A DNA stretch of 64,000 nucleotides from Eledone cirrhosa (lineage: Eukaryota > Mollusca > Cephalopoda > Octopoda > Eledonidae), in contig OZ024744.1 of assembly GCA_964016885.1 (NCBI GenBank), positions 20,762,098-20,826,097 on the forward strand, read 5' to 3'. The translations under genes and the position numbers were made by a program. Below the pieces are notes generated by a model. The model was not told the DNA's origin, ran no database searches, and saw only the letters and a program-made list of their open reading frames with translations. Below are positions 24,779 to 39,294 of this stretch, piece after piece; the stretch's first letter is position 1, and the number at the start of each line of letters is the position of its first letter.

Positions 24779-26443
24779 CCCGTTTTAACAACAGTTGAAT
24801 CTTAAGAACTGTCTCGTTTTAACAACAGTTGAATCCTAAGATAAACCTCGTTTTAACAACAGATTAATCTTAAGAACTGACTCGTTTTAACAACAGTTGA
24901 ATCTTAAGACAAAACTCGTTTTAACAGCAGTTGAATCTTAAGAACTGACTTGTTCTAACAACAGTTCAGCCTTAAGAACTGACTCGTTTTAAAACAGTTG
25001 AATCGTTAGAACTGACTCGTTTTAACAACAGTTGAATCTTAAAATAAAACTCGTTTTCATAACAGTTGAATCTTAAGAACTGTCTCGTTTTAACAACAGT
25101 TGAATTTTAAGATAAACCTAGTTTTGACAACAGTTGAATCTTAAGAACTGACTCGTTTTAACAACAGTTAAATCTTAATAACTGACTCGTTTTAACAACA
25201 GTTGAATGTTAAGATAAAACTCGTTTTAACAATAGTTGAATCTTAAGAACTGACTCGTTTTAACAACAGTTGAATCTTAAGATAAAACTCGTTTTAACAA
25301 CTGTTGAATCTTAAGAACTGACTCGTTTTAACAACAGCTGAATCTTAAGATAAAACTCGTTTTAACAAGAGTTGAATCTTGAGAACTGACTCGTTTTAAC
25401 AACAGTTGAATCTTCAAATAAAACTCGTTTTAACAACGGTTGAATCTTAAGAACTGACTCGTTTTAACAACAGTTGAATGTTAAGATAAAACACGTTTTA
25501 ACAATAGTGGAATCTTAAGAACTGACTCGTTTTAACAACAGTTGAATCTTAAGATAAAACTCGTTTTAACAACAGTTGAATCTTAAGAACTGACTCGTTT
25601 TAACAACAGCTGAATCTTAAGATAAAACTCGTTTTAACAACAGTTCAAACTTAAGAAATGACTCGTTTTAACAAAAGTTGAATCTTATGAACTCACTCAT
25701 TTTAACAACAGTTGAATCTTAAGATAACATTCGTTTTAACAACAGTTGAATCTTAAGAACTGATTCGTTTTAACAACAGTTGAATCTTAAGATAAAACTC
25801 GTTTTAACAACACTTGAATCTTAAGAACGGACTCGTTTTAACAACACCTGAATCTTAAGATAAAACTCGTTTTAAGAACAGTTGAATCTTAAGAACTCAT
25901 TCGTTTTAACAACAGTTCAAACTTAAGAACTGACTCGTTTTAACAACAGTTGAATCTTATGAACTGACTCATTTTAACAACAGTTGAATCTTAAGATAAA
26001 ACTCGTTTTAACAACAGTTGAATCTTAAGAACTGACTCGTTTTAACGACAGCTGAATCTTAAAATAAAACTCGTTTTAACAACAGTTGAATCTTAAGAAC
26101 TGATTCGTTTTAACAACAGCTGAATCTTAAGATAAAACTCGTTTTAACAACAGTTGAATCTTAAGAACTGACTCGTTTTAACAACAGCTGAATCTTAAGA
26201 TAAAACTCGTTTTAACAACAGTTGAATCTTAAGATAAAACTCGTTTTAACAACAGTTGAATCTTAAGTACTGACTCGTTTTAGCAACAGTTGAATCTTAA
26301 GATAAAACTCGTTTTAACAACAGTTGAATCTTATGAGCTAACTCATTTTAACAACAGTTGAATCTTAAGTTAAGACTCGTTTTAACAACAGTTGAATCTT
26401 AAGAACTGACTCGTTTTAACGACAGCTGAATCTTAAGACAAAA
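24779..26443 (+). repeat. HOR unit 12 (1,665 bp, 49 monomers -1 bp)
   Basis: Landmark 2 at 24950, preceded by a GCAG variant (TTAACAGCAGTTG). Begins with the GAATCCTAAGATAAACC and AGATTAATC subtype shared with units 14, 16, 22, 23 and 25. Relative to unit 14 it lacks two monomers near 26.06 kb, where a GCTGAATCTTAAAATAAAAC unit passes straight to the GAACTGATTCG series. Confidence 0.83.
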
Positions 26444-28075
26444 CCCGTTTTAACAACAGTTGAATCTTAAGAACTGTCTCGTTTTAACAACAGTTGAATC
26501 TTAAGATAAACCTCGTTTTAACAACAGTTTAATCTTAAGAACTGACTCGTTTTAACAACAGTTGAATCTTAAGACAAAACTCGTTTTAACAACAGTTGAA
26601 TCTTAAGAACTGACTTGTTCTAACAACAGTTCAGTCTCAAGAATTGACTCGTTTTAAAACAGTTGAATCGTTTGATCTGACTCGTTTTAACAACAGTTGA
26701 ATCTTAAAATAAAACTCGTTTTAACAATAGTTGAATCTCAAGAAATGACTCGTTTTAGCAACAGTTGAATCTTAATAACTGATTCGTTTTAACAACAGTT
26801 GAATGTTAAGATAAAACTCGTTTTAACAATAGTTGAATCTTAAGAACTGACTCGTTTTAACAACAGTTGAATCTTAAGATAAAACTCGTTTTAACAACTG
26901 TTGAATCTTAAAAACTGACTCGTTTTAACAACAGTTGAATCTTTAAATAAAACACGTTTTAACAACAGTTGAATCTTAAGAACTGACTCGTTTTAACAAC
27001 AGTTGAATGTTAAGATAAAACTCGTTTTAACAATAGTTGAATCTTGAGAACTGACTCGTTTTAACAACAGTTGAATCTTAAGATAAAACTCGTTTTAACA
27101 ACAGTTGAATCTTAAGAAATGACTCGTTTTAACAACAGCTGAATCTTAAGATAAAACTCGTTTTAACAACAGTTCAAACTTAAGAAATGACTCGTTTTAA
27201 CAAAAGTTGAATATTATGAACTCACTCATTTTAACAACAGTTGAATCTTAAGATAACATTCGTTTTAACAACAGTTGAATCTTAAGAACTGATTCGTTTT
27301 AACAACAGTTGAATCTTAAGATAAAACTCGTTTTAACAACAGTTGAATCTTAAGAACGGACTCGTTTTAACAACAGCTGAATCTTAAGATAAAACTCGTT
27401 TTAACAACAGCTGAATCTTAAGATAAAACTCGTTTTAACAACAGTTGAATCTTAAGATAAAACTCGTTTTAACAACAGTTGAATCTTAAGAACTGACTCG
27501 TTTTAACAACAGTTGAATCTTAAGATAAATCTCGTTTTAACAACAGTTGAATCTTATGAGCTAACTCATTTTAACAACAGTTGAATCTTAAGTTAAGACT
27601 CGTTTTAACAACAGTTGAATCTTAAGAACTGACTCGTTTTAACAACAGCTGAATCTTAAGATAAAACTCGTTTTAACAACAGTTGAATCTTAAGAACTGA
27701 CTCGTTTTAACAACAGCTGAATCTTAAGATAAAACTCGTTTTAACAACAGTTGAATCTTAAGATAAAACTCGTTTTAACAACAGTTGAATCTTAAGTACT
27801 GACTTGTTTTAACAACAGTTTAATCTTAAGATAAAACTCGTTTTAACAACAGTTGAATCTTATGAGCTAACTCATTTTAACAACAGTTGAATCTTAAGTT
27901 AAGACTCGTTTTAACAACAGTTGAATCTTAAGAACTGACTCGTTTTAACGACAGCTGAATCTTAAGATAAAACTTGTTTTAACAACAGTTGAATCTTAAA
28001 GATAAAACTCGCTTTAACAACAGTTGAATCTTAAGAACTGACTCGTTTTAACAACAGTTGAATCTTAAGACAAAA
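26444..28075 (+). repeat. HOR unit 13 (1,632 bp, 48 monomers); start of super-repeat copy 1
   Basis: Landmark 2 at 26615 (TTCAGTCTCAAG subtype, followed by GTTTGATCTG). It has the same length as unit 21 and lies 16,321 bp upstream of it, with rare changes in the same order (GAATATTATGAACTC, CTTTAAATAAAACACG, CTTGAGAACTG). Confidence 0.88.
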
Positions 28076-29808
28076 CCCGTTTTAACAACAGCTGAATCTT
28101 AAGAACTGTCTCGTTTTAACAACAGTTGAATCCTAAGATAAACCTCGTTTTAACAACAGATTAATCTTAAGAACTGACTCGTTTTAACAACAGTTGAATC
28201 TTAAGACAAAACTCGTTTTAACAGCAGTTGAATCTTAAGAACTGACTTGTTCTAACAACAGTTCAGCCTTAAGAACTGACTCGTTTTAAAACAGTTGAAT
28301 CGTTAGAACTGACTCGTTTTAACAACAGTTGAATCTTAAAATAAAACTCGTTTTCATAACAGTTGAATCTTAAGAACTGTCTCGTTTTAACAACAGTTGA
28401 ATTTTAAGATAAACCTAGTTTTGACAACAGTTGAATCTTAAGAACTGACTCGTTTTAACAACAGTTAAATCTTAATAACTGACTCGTTTTAACAACAGTT
28501 GAATGTTAAGATAAAACTCGTTTTAACAATAGTTGAATCTTAAGAACTGACTCGTTTTAACAACAGTTGAATCTTAAGATAAAACTCGTTTTAACAACTG
28601 TTGAATCTTAAGAACTGACTCGTTTTAACAACAGCTGAATCTTAAGATAAAACTCGTTTTAACAACAGTTGAATCTTGAGAACTGACTCGTTTTAACAAC
28701 AGTTGAATCTTCAAATAAAACTCGTTTTAACAACGGTTGAATCTTAAGAACTGACTCGTTTTAACAACAGTTGAATGTTAAGATAAAACTCGTTTTAACA
28801 ATAGTGGAATCTTAAGAACTGACTCGTTTTAACAACAGTTGAATCTTAAGATAAAACTCGTTTTAACAACAGTTGAATCTTAAGAACTGACTCGTTTTAA
28901 CAACAGCTGAATCTTAAGATAAAACTCGTTTTAACAACAGTTCAAACTTAAGAAATGACTCGTTTTAACAAAAGTTGAATCTTATGAACTCACTCATTTT
29001 AACAACAGTTGAATCTTAAGATAACATTCGTTTTAACAACAGTTGAATCTTAAGAACTGATTCGTTTTAACAACAGTTGAATCTTAAGATAAAACTCGTT
29101 TTAACAACACTTGAATCTTAAGAACGGACTCGTTTTAACAACACCTGAATCTTAAGATAAAACTCGTTTTAAGAACAGTTGAATCTTAAGAACTCATTCG
29201 TTTTAACAACAGTTCAAACTTAAGAACTGACTCGTTTTAACAACAGTTGAATCTTATGAACTGACTCATTTTAACAACAGTTGAATCTTAAGATAAAACT
29301 CGTTTTAACAACAGTTGAATCTTAAGAACTGACTCGTTTTAACGACAGCTGAATCTTAAGATAAAACTCGTTTTAACAACAGTTCAAACTTAAGAAATGA
29401 CTCGTTTTAACAACAGTTGAATCTTATGAACTGACTCATTTTAACAACAGTTGAATCTTAAGAACTGATTCGTTTTAACAACAGCTGAATCTTAAGATAA
29501 AACTCGTTTTAACAACAGTTGAATCTTAAGAACTGACTCGTTTTAACAACAGCTGAATCTTAAGATAAAACTCGTTTTAACAACAGTTGAATCTTAAGAT
29601 AAAACTCGTTTTAACAACAGTTGAATCTTAAGTACTGACTCGTTTTAACAACAGTTGAATCTTAAGATAAAACTCGTTTTAACAACAGTTGAATCTTATG
29701 AGCTAACTCATTTTAACAACAGTTGAATCTTAAGTTAAGACTCGTTTTAACAACAGTTGAATCTTAAGAACTGACTCGTTTTAACGACAGCTGAATCTTA
29801 AGACAAAA
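28076..29808 (+). repeat. HOR unit 14 (1,733 bp, 51 monomers -1 bp)
   Basis: Landmark 2 at 28247. Carries CAACGGTTG, TTTTAAGAACAG and GAACTCATTCG variants that reappear in unit 23. One CAGCTG monomer with a GAACTGTCTCG tail near 28.09 kb breaks the usual CAGCTG/B-tail linkage, probably by a point change. Confidence 0.85.
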
Positions 29809-32800
29809 CCCGTTTTAACAACAGTTGAATCTTAAGAACTGTCTCGTTTTAACAACAGTTGAATCTTAAGATAAACCTCGTTTTAACAACAGTTTAATCT
29901 TAAGAACTGACTCGTTTTAACAACAGTTGAATCTTAAGACAAAACTCGTTTTAACAACAGTTGAATCTTAAGAACTGACTTGTTCTAACAACAGTTCAGC
30001 CTTAAGAACTGACTCGTTTTAAAACAGTTGAATCGTTAGAACTGACTCATTTTAACAACAGTTGAATCTTAAAACAAAACTCGTTTTAACAATAGTTGAA
30101 TCTCAAGAACTGACTCGTTTTAGCAACAGTTGAATCTTAAGATAACACTCGTTTTCATAACAGTTGAATCTTATGAACTGTCTCGTTTTAACAACAGTTG
30201 AATTTTAAGATAAACCTCGTTTTAACAACAGCTGAATCTTAAGATAAAACTCGTTTTAACAACAGTTCAAACTTAAGAAATGACTCGTTTTAACAAAAGT
30301 GGAATCTTATGAACTCACTCATTTTAACAACAGTTGAATCTTAAGATAACATTCGTTTTAACAACAGTTGAATCTTAAGAACTGATTCGTTTTAACAACA
30401 GTTGAATCTTAAGATAAAACTCGTTTTAACAACAGTTGAATCTTAAGAACGGACTCGTTTTAACAACACCTGAATCTTAAGATAAAACTCGTTTTAACAA
30501 CAGTTGAATCTTAAGAACTGATTCGTTTTAACAACAGTTCAAACTTAAGAACTGACTCGTTTTAACAACAATTGAATCTTATGAACTGACTCATTTTAAC
30601 AACAGTTGAATCTTAAGATAACATTCGTTTTAACAACAGTTGAATCTTAAGAACTGACTCGTTTTAACAACAGTTGAATCTTAAAGATAAAACTCGTTTC
30701 GACAACAGTTGAATCTTAAAGAACTGACTCGTTTTAACAACAGCTGAATCTTAAGATAAAACTCGTTTTAACAACAGTTGAATCTTAAGATAAACCTCGT
30801 TTTAACAACAGTTGAATCTTAAGAACTGACTCGTTTTAACGACAGCTGAATCTTAAGATAAAACTCGTTTTAACAACAGTTCAAACTTAAGAAATGACTC
30901 GTTTTAACAACAGTTGAATCTTATGAACTGACTCATTTTAACAACAGTTGAATCTCAAGAACTGATTCGTTTTAACAACAGTTGAATCTTAAGATAAAAC
31001 TCGTTTTAACAACAGTTGAATCTTAAGAACTGACTCGTTTTAACAACAGTTGAATCTTAAGATAAAACTCGTTTTAACAACAGTTGAATCTTAAGAACTG
31101 ACTCGTTTTAACAACAGCTGAATCTTAAGATAAAACTCGTTTTAACAACAGTTGAATCTTAAGATAAAACTCGTTTTAACAACAGTTGAATCTTAAGAAC
31201 TGACTCGTTTTAACAACAGTTGAATCTTAAGATAAAACTCGTTTTAACAACAGTTGAATCTTATGAGCTAACTCATTTTAACAACAGTTGAATCTTAAGT
31301 TAAGACTCGTTTTAACAACAGTTGAATCTTAAGAACTGACTCGTTTTAACAACAGCTGAATCTTAAGATAAAACTCGTTTTAACAACAGTTGAATCTTAA
31401 GAACTGACTCGTTTTAACAACAGCTGAATCTTAAGATAAAACTCGTTTTAACAACAGTTGAATCTTAAGATAAAACTCGTTTTAACAACAGTTGAATCTT
31501 AAGTACTGACTTGTTTTAACAACAGTTGAATCTTATGAACTAACTCATTTTAACAACAGTTGAATCTTAAGTTAAGACTCGTTTTAACAACAGTTGAATC
31601 TTAAGAACTGACTCCTTTTAACAACAGTTGAATCTTAAGACAAAACTCGTTTTAACAACAGTTGAATCTTAAGAACTGACTTGTTCTAACAACAGTTCAG
31701 TCTCAAGAATTGACTCGTTTTAAAACAGTTGAATCGTTTGATCTGACTCGTTTTAACAACAGTTGAATCTTAAAATAAAACTCGTTTTAACAATAGTTGA
31801 ATCTCAAGAAATGACTCGTTTTAGCAACAGTTGAATCTTAATAACTGACTCGTTTTAACAACAGTTGAATGTTAAGATAAAACTCGTTTTAACAATAGTT
31901 GAATCTTAAGAACTGACTCGTTTTAACAACAGTTGAATCTTAAGATAAAACTCGTTTTAACAACTGTTGAATCTTAAGAACTGACTCGTTTTAACAACAG
32001 TTGAATCTTTAAATAAAACACGTTTTAACAACGGTTGAATATTAAGAACTGACTCGTTTTAACAACAGTTGAATGTTAAGATAAAACTCGTTTTAACAAT
32101 AGTTGAATCTTAAGAACTGACTCGTTTTAACAACAGTTGAATCTTAAGATAAAACTCGTTTTAACAACAGTTGAATCTTAAGATAAAACTCGTTTTAACA
32201 ACAGTTCAAACTTAAGAAATGACTCGTTTTAACAAAAGTTGAATATTATGAACTCACTCATTTTAACAACAGTTGAATCTTAAGATAACATTCGTTTTAA
32301 CAACAGTTGAATCTTAAGAACTGATTCGTTTTAACAACAGTTGAATCTTAAGATAAAACTCGTTTTAACAACAGTTGAATCTTAAGAACGGACTCGTTTT
32401 AACAACAGCTGAATCTTAAGATAAAACTCGTTTTAACAACAGCTGAATCTTAAGATAAAACTCGTTTTAACAACAGTTGAATATTAAGATAAAACTCGTT
32501 TTAACAACAGTTGAATCTTAAGAACTGACTCGTTTTAACAACAGTTAAATCTTAAGATAAAACTCGTTTTAACAACAGTTGAATCTTATGAGCTAACTCA
32601 TTTTAACAACAGTTGAATCTTAAGTTAAGACTCGTTTTAACAACAGTTGAATCTTAAGAACTGACTCGTTTTAACAACAGCTGAATCTTAAGATAAAACT
32701 CGTTTTAACAACAGTTGAATCTTAAGAACTGACTCGTTTTAACAACAGCTGAATCTTAAGATAAAACTCGTTTTAACAACAGTTGAATCTTAAGATAAAA

Positions 32801-33039
32801 CTCGTTTTAACAACAGTTGAATCTTAAGTACTGACTTGTTTTAACAACAGTTGAATCTTAAGATAAAACTCGTTTTAACAACAGTTGAATCTTATGAGCT
32901 AACTCATTTTAACGACAGCTGAATCTTAAGATAAAACTTGTTTTAACAACAGTTGAATCTTAAAGATAAAACTCGCTTTAACAACAGTTGAATCTTAAGA
33001 ACTGACTCGTTTTAACAACAGTTGAATCTTAAGACAAAA
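29809..33039 (+). repeat. HOR unit 15 (3,231 bp, 95 monomers +1 bp)
   Basis: Two HOR lengths, with landmark 2 at 29980 and 31681 and no CCCG landmark between; instead GAACTGACTCC begins the internal boundary near 31.61 kb. Matches unit 24 in order and content, but is one monomer shorter: near 32.17 kb a GAAATG monomer and its CAGCTG partner are replaced by a single B monomer. Confidence 0.87.
32893..32940 (+). repeat. 68 bp deletion junction
   Basis: GAGCTAACTCATTTTAAC joins CGACAGCTG directly, whereas the normal order (for example near 27.86-27.97 kb) has two monomers, TTAAGTTAAG and AACTGA, between them. The break lies in the shared TTTTAAC. The same junction is at about 50981-51030, so it predates the super-repeat duplication. 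Confidence 0.78.
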
Positions 33040-34670
33040 CCCGTTTTAACAACAGTTGAATCTTAAGAACTGTCTCGTTTTAACAACAGTTGAATCCTAA
33101 GATAAACCTCGTTTTAACAACAGATTAATCTTAAGAACTGACTCGTTCTAACAACAGTTGAATCTTAAGACAAAACTAGTTTTAACAACAGTTGAATCTT
33201 AAGAACTGACTTGTTCTAACAACAGTTCAGCCTCAAGAACTGACTCGTTTTAAAACAGTTGAATCGTTAGATCTGACTCGTTTTAACAACAGTTGAATCT
33301 TAAAATAAAACTCGTTTTAACAATAGTTGAATCTCAAGACCTGACTCGTTTTAGCAGCAGTTGAATCTTAAGAACTGACTCGTTTTAACAACAGTTGAAT
33401 GTTAAGATAAAACTCGTTTTAAAAATAGTTGAATCTTAAGAACTGACTCGTTTTAACAACAGTTGAATCTTAAGATAAAACTCGTTTTAACAACAGTTGA
33501 ATCTTAAGAACTGACTCATTTTAACAACAGTTGAATATTATGAACTCACTCATTTTAACAACACTTGAATCTTAAGATAACATTCGTTTTAACAACAGTT
33601 GAATCTTAAGAACTGATTCGTTTTAACAACAGTTGAATCTTAAGATAAAACTCGTTTTAACAACAGTTGAATCTTAAGAACGGACTCGTTTTAACAACAG
33701 CTGAATCTTAAGATAAAACTCGTTTTAACAACAGTTGAATCTTAAGAACTGATTCGTTTTAACAACAGTTCAAACTTAAGAACTGATTCGTTTTAACAAC
33801 AGTTGAATCTTATGAACTGACTCATTTTAACAACAGTTGAATCTTAAGATAACATTCGTTTTAACAACAGTTGAATCTTAAGAACTGACTCGTTTTAACA
33901 ACAGTTGAATCTTAAGATAAAACTCGTTTTAACAACAGTTGATTCTTAAGAACTGACTCGTTTTAACAACAGCTGAATCTTAAGATAAAACTCGTTTTAA
34001 CAACAGTTGAATCTTATGAACTGACTCATTTTAACAACAGTTGAATCTTAAGAACTGATTCGTTTTAACAACAGTTGAATCTTAAGATAAAACTCGTTTT
34101 AACAACAGTTGAATCTTAAGAACTGACTCGTTTTAACAACAGCTGAATCTTAAGATAAAACTCGTTTTAACAACAGTTGATTCTTAAGAACTGACTCGTT
34201 TTAACAACAGCTGAATCTTAAGATAAAACTCGTTTTAACAACAGTTGAATCTTAAGATAAAACTCGTTTTAACAACAGTTGAATCTTAAGAACTGACTCG
34301 TTTTAACAACAGTTGAATCTTAAGATAAAACTCGTTTTAACAACAGTTGAATCTTATGAACTAACTCATTTTAACAACAGTTACATCTTAAGTTAAGACT
34401 CGTTTAAACAACAGTTGAATCTTAAGAACTGACTCGTTTTAACGACAGCTGAATCTTAAGATAAAACTCGTTTTAACAACAGTTGGATCTTAAGAACTGA
34501 CTCGTTTTAACAACAGTTGAATCTTACGATAAAACTCGCTTTAACAACCGTTGAATCTTATGAACTAACTCATTTTAACAACAGTTGAATCTTAAGTTAA
34601 GACTCGTTTTAACAACAGTTGAATCTTAAGAACTGACTCGTTTTAACAACAGTTAAATCTTAAGACAAAA
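33040..34670 (+). repeat. HOR unit 16 (1,631 bp, 48 monomers -1 bp)
   Basis: Landmark 2 at 33211 is the intermediate form TTCAGCCTCAAG with GTTAGATCTG. TTAAAAATAG, GTTGATTC and TTCTAACAACAGTTG variants match unit 25 at an offset of 18,089 bp. Confidence 0.87.
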
Positions 34671-36880
34671 CCCGTTTTAACAAGAGTTGAATCTTAAGAA
34701 CTGTCTCGTTTTAACAACAGTTGAATCTTGAGATAAACCTCGTTTTAACAACAGTTTAATATTAAGAACTGACTCGTTTTAACAACAGTTGAATCTTAAG
34801 ACAAAACTCGTTTTAACCACAGTTGAATCTTAAGAACTGACTTGTTCTAACAACAGTTCAGCCTTAAGAACTGACTCGTTTTAAAGCAGTTGAATCGTTA
34901 GAACTGACTCGTTTTAACAACAGTTGAATCTTAAAATAAAACTCGTTTTAACAATAGTTGAATCTCAAGAACTGACTCGTTTTAGCAACAGTTGAATCTT
35001 AAGATAACACTCGTTTTCATAACAGTTGAATCTTAAGAACTGTCTCGTTTTAACAACAGTTGAATTTTAAGATAAACCTCGTTTTGACAACAGTTGAATC
35101 TTAAGAACTGACTCGTTTTAACAACAGTTAAATCTTAATAACTGACTCGTTTTAACAACAGTTGAATGTTAAGATAAAACTCGTTTTAACAATAGTTGAA
35201 TCTTAAGAACTTACTCGTTTTAACAACAGTTGAATCTTAAGATAAAACTCGTTTTAACAACTGTTGAATCTTAAGATAAGACTCGTTTTAACAACAGCTG
35301 AATCTTAAGATAAAACTCGTTTTAACAACAGTTGAATCTTAAGAACTGACTCGTTTTAACAACAGTTGAATCTTCAAATAAAACTCGTTTTAACAACAGT
35401 TGAATCTTAAGAACTGACTCGTTTTAACAACAGTTGAATGTTAAGATAAAACTCGTTTTAACAATAGTGGAATCTTAAGAACTGACTCGTTTTAACAACA
35501 GTTGAATCTTAAGATAAAACTCGTTTTAACAACAGTTGAATCTTAAGAACTGACTCGTTTTAACAACAGCTGAATCTTAAGATAAAACTCGTTTTAACAA
35601 CAGTTCAAACTTAAGAAATGACTCGTTTTAACAAAAGTTGAATCTTATGAACTCACTCATTTTAACAACAGTTGAATCTTAAGATAACATTCGTTTTAAC
35701 AACAGTTGAATCTTAAGAACTGATTCGTTTTAACAACAGTTGAATCTTAAGATAAAACTCGTTTTAACAACACGTGAATCTTAAGAACGGACTCGTTTTA
35801 ACAACACCTGAATCTTAAGATAAAACTCGTTTTAACAACAGTTGAATCTTAAGAACTGATTCGTTTTAACAACAGTTCAAACTTAAGAACTGACTCGTTT
35901 TAACAACAGTTGAATCTTATGAACTGACTCATTTTAACAACAGTTGAATCTTAAGATAACATTCGTTTTAACAACAGTTGAATCTTAAGAACTGAGTCGT
36001 TTTAACAACAGTTGAATCTTAAAGATAAAACTCGTTTCGACAACAGTTGAATCTTAAGAACTGACTCGTTTTAACAACAGCTGAATCTTAAGATAAAACT
36101 CGTTTTAACAACAGTTGAATCTTAAGATAAAACTCGTTTTAACAACAGTTGAATCTTTAGAACTGACTCGTTTTAACGACAGCTGAATCTTAAGATAAAA
36201 CTCGTTTTAACAACAGTTCAAACTTAAGAAATGACTCGTTTTAACAACAGTTGAATCTTATGAACTGACTCATTTTAACAACAGTTGAATCTTAAGAACT
36301 GATTCGTTTTAACAACAGCTGAATCTTAAGATAAAACTCGTTTTAACAACAGTTGAATCTTAAGAACTGACTCGTTTTAACAACAGCTGAATCTTAAGAT
36401 AAAACTCGTTTTAACAACAGTTGAATCTTAAGAACTGACTCGTTTTAACAACAGCTGAATCTTAAGATAAAACTCGTTTTAACAACAGTTGAATCTTAAG
36501 ATAAAACTCGTTTTAACAACAGTTGAATCTTAAGAACTGACTCTTTTTAACAACAGTTGAATCTTAAGATAAAACTCGTTTTAACAACAGTTGAATCTTA
36601 TGAGCTAACTCATTTTAACAACAGTTGAATCTTAAGTTAAGACTCGTTTTAACAACAGTTGAATCTTAAGAACTGACTCGTTTTAACAACAGCTGAATCT
36701 TAAGATAAAACTCGTTTTAACAACAGTTGAATCTTAAGAACTGACTCGTTTTAACAACAGCTGAATCTTAAGATAAAACTCGTTTTAACAACAGTTGAAT
36801 CTTAAGTTAAGACTCGTTTTAACAACAGTTGAATCTTAAGAACTGACTCGTTTTAACGACAGCTGAATCTTAAGACAAAA
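34671..36880 (+). repeat. HOR unit 17 (2,210 bp, 65 monomers)
   Basis: Landmark 2 at 34842. Begins with CAAGAGTTG and CTTGAGATAAACC variants shared with unit 26. Carries CACGTG/GAACGGA/CACCTG near 35.77 kb, the 35 bp monomer near 36.02 kb and a CTCTTTTTAAC monomer near 36.54 kb. The CTCTTTTTAAC section is missing from unit 26. Confidence 0.86.
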
Positions 36881-39294
36881 CCCGTTTTAACAACAGTTGA
36901 ATCTTAAGAACTGTCTCGTTTTAACAACAGTTGAATCTTAAGATAAACCTCGTTTTAACAACAGTTTAATCTTAAGAAGTGACTCGTTTTAACAACAGTT
37001 GAATCTTAAGACAAAACTCGTTTTAACAACAGTTGAATCTTTAGAACTGACTTGTTCTAACAACAGTTCAGCCTTAAGAACTGACTCGTTTTAAAACAGT
37101 TGAATCGTTAGAACTGACTCGTTTTAACAACAGTTGAATCTTAAAATAAAACTCGTTTTAACAATAGTTGAATCACAAGAACTGACTCGTTTTAGCAACA
37201 GTTGTATCTTAAGATAACACTCGTTTTCATAACAGTTGAATCTTAAGAACTGTCTCGTTTTAACAACAGTTGAATTTTAAGATAAACCTCGTTTTGACAA
37301 CAGTTGAATCTTAAGAACTGACTCGTTTTAACAACAGTTAAATCTTAAGATAAAACTCGTTTTAACAACTGTTGAATCTTAAGAACTGACTCGTTTTAAC
37401 AACAGCTGAATCTTAAGATAAAACTCGTTTTAACAACAGTTGAATCTTAAGAACTGACTCGTTTTAACAACAGTTGAATCTTCAAATAAAACTCGTTTTA
37501 ACAATAGTTGAATCTTAAGAACTGACTCGTTTTAACAACAGTTGAATCTTAAGATAAAACTCGTTTTAACAACTGTTGAATCCTAAGAACTGACTCGTTT
37601 TAACAACAGCTGAATCTTAAGATAAAACTCGTTTTAACAACAGTTGATTCTTAAGAACTGACTCGTTTTAACAACAGTTGAATCTTCAAATATAACTCGT
37701 TTTAACAACAGTTGAAACTTAGGAACTGACTCGTTTTAACAACAGTTGAATGTTAAGATAAAACTCGTTTTAACAATAGTGGAATCTTAAGAACTGACTC
37801 GTTTTAACAACAGTTGAATCTTAAGAACTGACTCGTTTTAACAACAGCTGAATCTTAAGATAAAACTCGTTTTAACAACAGTTCAAACTTAAGAAATGAC
37901 TCGTTTTAACAAAAGTTGAATCTTATGAACTCACTCATTTTAACAACAGTTGAATCTTAAGATAACATTCGTTTTAACAACAGTTGAATCTTAAGAACTG
38001 ATTCGTTTTAACAACAGTTGAATCTTAAGATAAAACTCGTTTTAACAACACGTGAATCTTAAGAACGGACTCGTTTTAACAACACCTGAATCTTAAGATA
38101 AAACTCGTTTTAACAACAGTTGAATCTTAAGAACTGATTCGTTTTAACAACAGTTCAAACTTAAGAACTGACTCGTTTTAACAACAGTTGAATCTTATGA
38201 ACTGAATCATTTTAACAACAGTTGAATCTTAAGATAACATTCGTTTTAACAACAGTTGAATCTTAAGAACTGACTCGTTTTAACAACAGTTGAATCTTAA
38301 AGATAAAACTCGTTTCGACAACAGTTGAATCTTAAGAACTGACTCGTTTTAACAACAGCTGAATCTTAAGATAAAACTCGTTTTAACAACAGTTGAATCT
38401 TAAGATAAAACTCGTTTTAACAACAGTTGAATCTTAAGAACTGACTCGTTTTAACGACAGCTGAATCTTAAGATAAAACTCGTTTTAACAACAGTTCAAA
38501 CTTAAGAAATGACTCGTTTTAACAACAGTTGAATCTTATGAACTGACTCATTTTAACAACAGTTGAATCTTAAGAACTGATTCGTTTTAACAACAGCTGA
38601 ATCTTAAGATAAAACTCGTTTTAACAACAGTTGAATCTTAAGAACTGACTCGTTTTAACGACAGCTGAATCTTAAGATAAAACTCGTTTTAACAACAGTT
38701 CAAACTTAAGAAATGACTCGTTTTAACAACAGTTGAATCTTATGAACTGACTCATTTTAACAACAGTTGAATCTTAAGAACTGATTCGTTTTAACAACAG
38801 CTGAATCTTAAGATAAAACTCGTTTTAACAACAGTTGAATCTTAAGAACTGACTCGTTTTAACAACAGCTGAATCTTAAGATAAAACTCGTTTTAACAAC
38901 AGTTGAATCTTAAGAACTGACTCGTTTTAACAACAGCTGAATCTTAAGATAAAACTCGTTTTAACAACAGTTGAATCTTAAGATAAAACTCGTTTTAACA
39001 ACAGTTGAATCTTAAGAACTGACTCTTTTTAACAACAGTTGAATCTTAAGATAAAACTCGTTTTAACAACAGTTGAATCTTATGAGCTAACTCATTTTAA
39101 CAACAGTTGAATCTTAAGTTAAGACTCGTTTTAACAACAGTTGAATCTTAAGAACTGACTCGTTTTAACAACAGCTGAATCTTAAGATAAAACTCGTTTT
39201 AACAACAGTTGAATCTTAAGTTAAGACTCGTTTTAACAACAGTTGAATCTTAAGAACTGACTCGTTTTAACGACAGCTGAATCTTAAGACAAAA
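36881..39294 (+). repeat. HOR unit 18 (2,414 bp, 71 monomers)
   Basis: Landmark 2 at 37052, preceded by CTTTAGAACTG. GAAGTGACTCG, GTTGTATC and GAACTGAATCATT variants reappear in unit 27, which has exactly the same length and lies 19,178 bp downstream. The TTCAAACTTAAGAAATG series occurs twice near 38.49 and 38.70 kb, an internal duplication also present in unit 27. Confidence 0.87.

Larger units (their letters stand above)
23290..29808 (+). repeat. Tandem duplication of an approximately 3.3 kb block
   Basis: TTCAGTC-subtype landmark 2 at 23387 and 26615 (offset 3,228), and CCCG landmarks 24779 and 28076 (offset 3,297). The change in offset reflects two monomers lost from the first copy near 24.02 kb; two more are lost near 26.06 kb. 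Both copies span two HOR lengths. Confidence 0.82.
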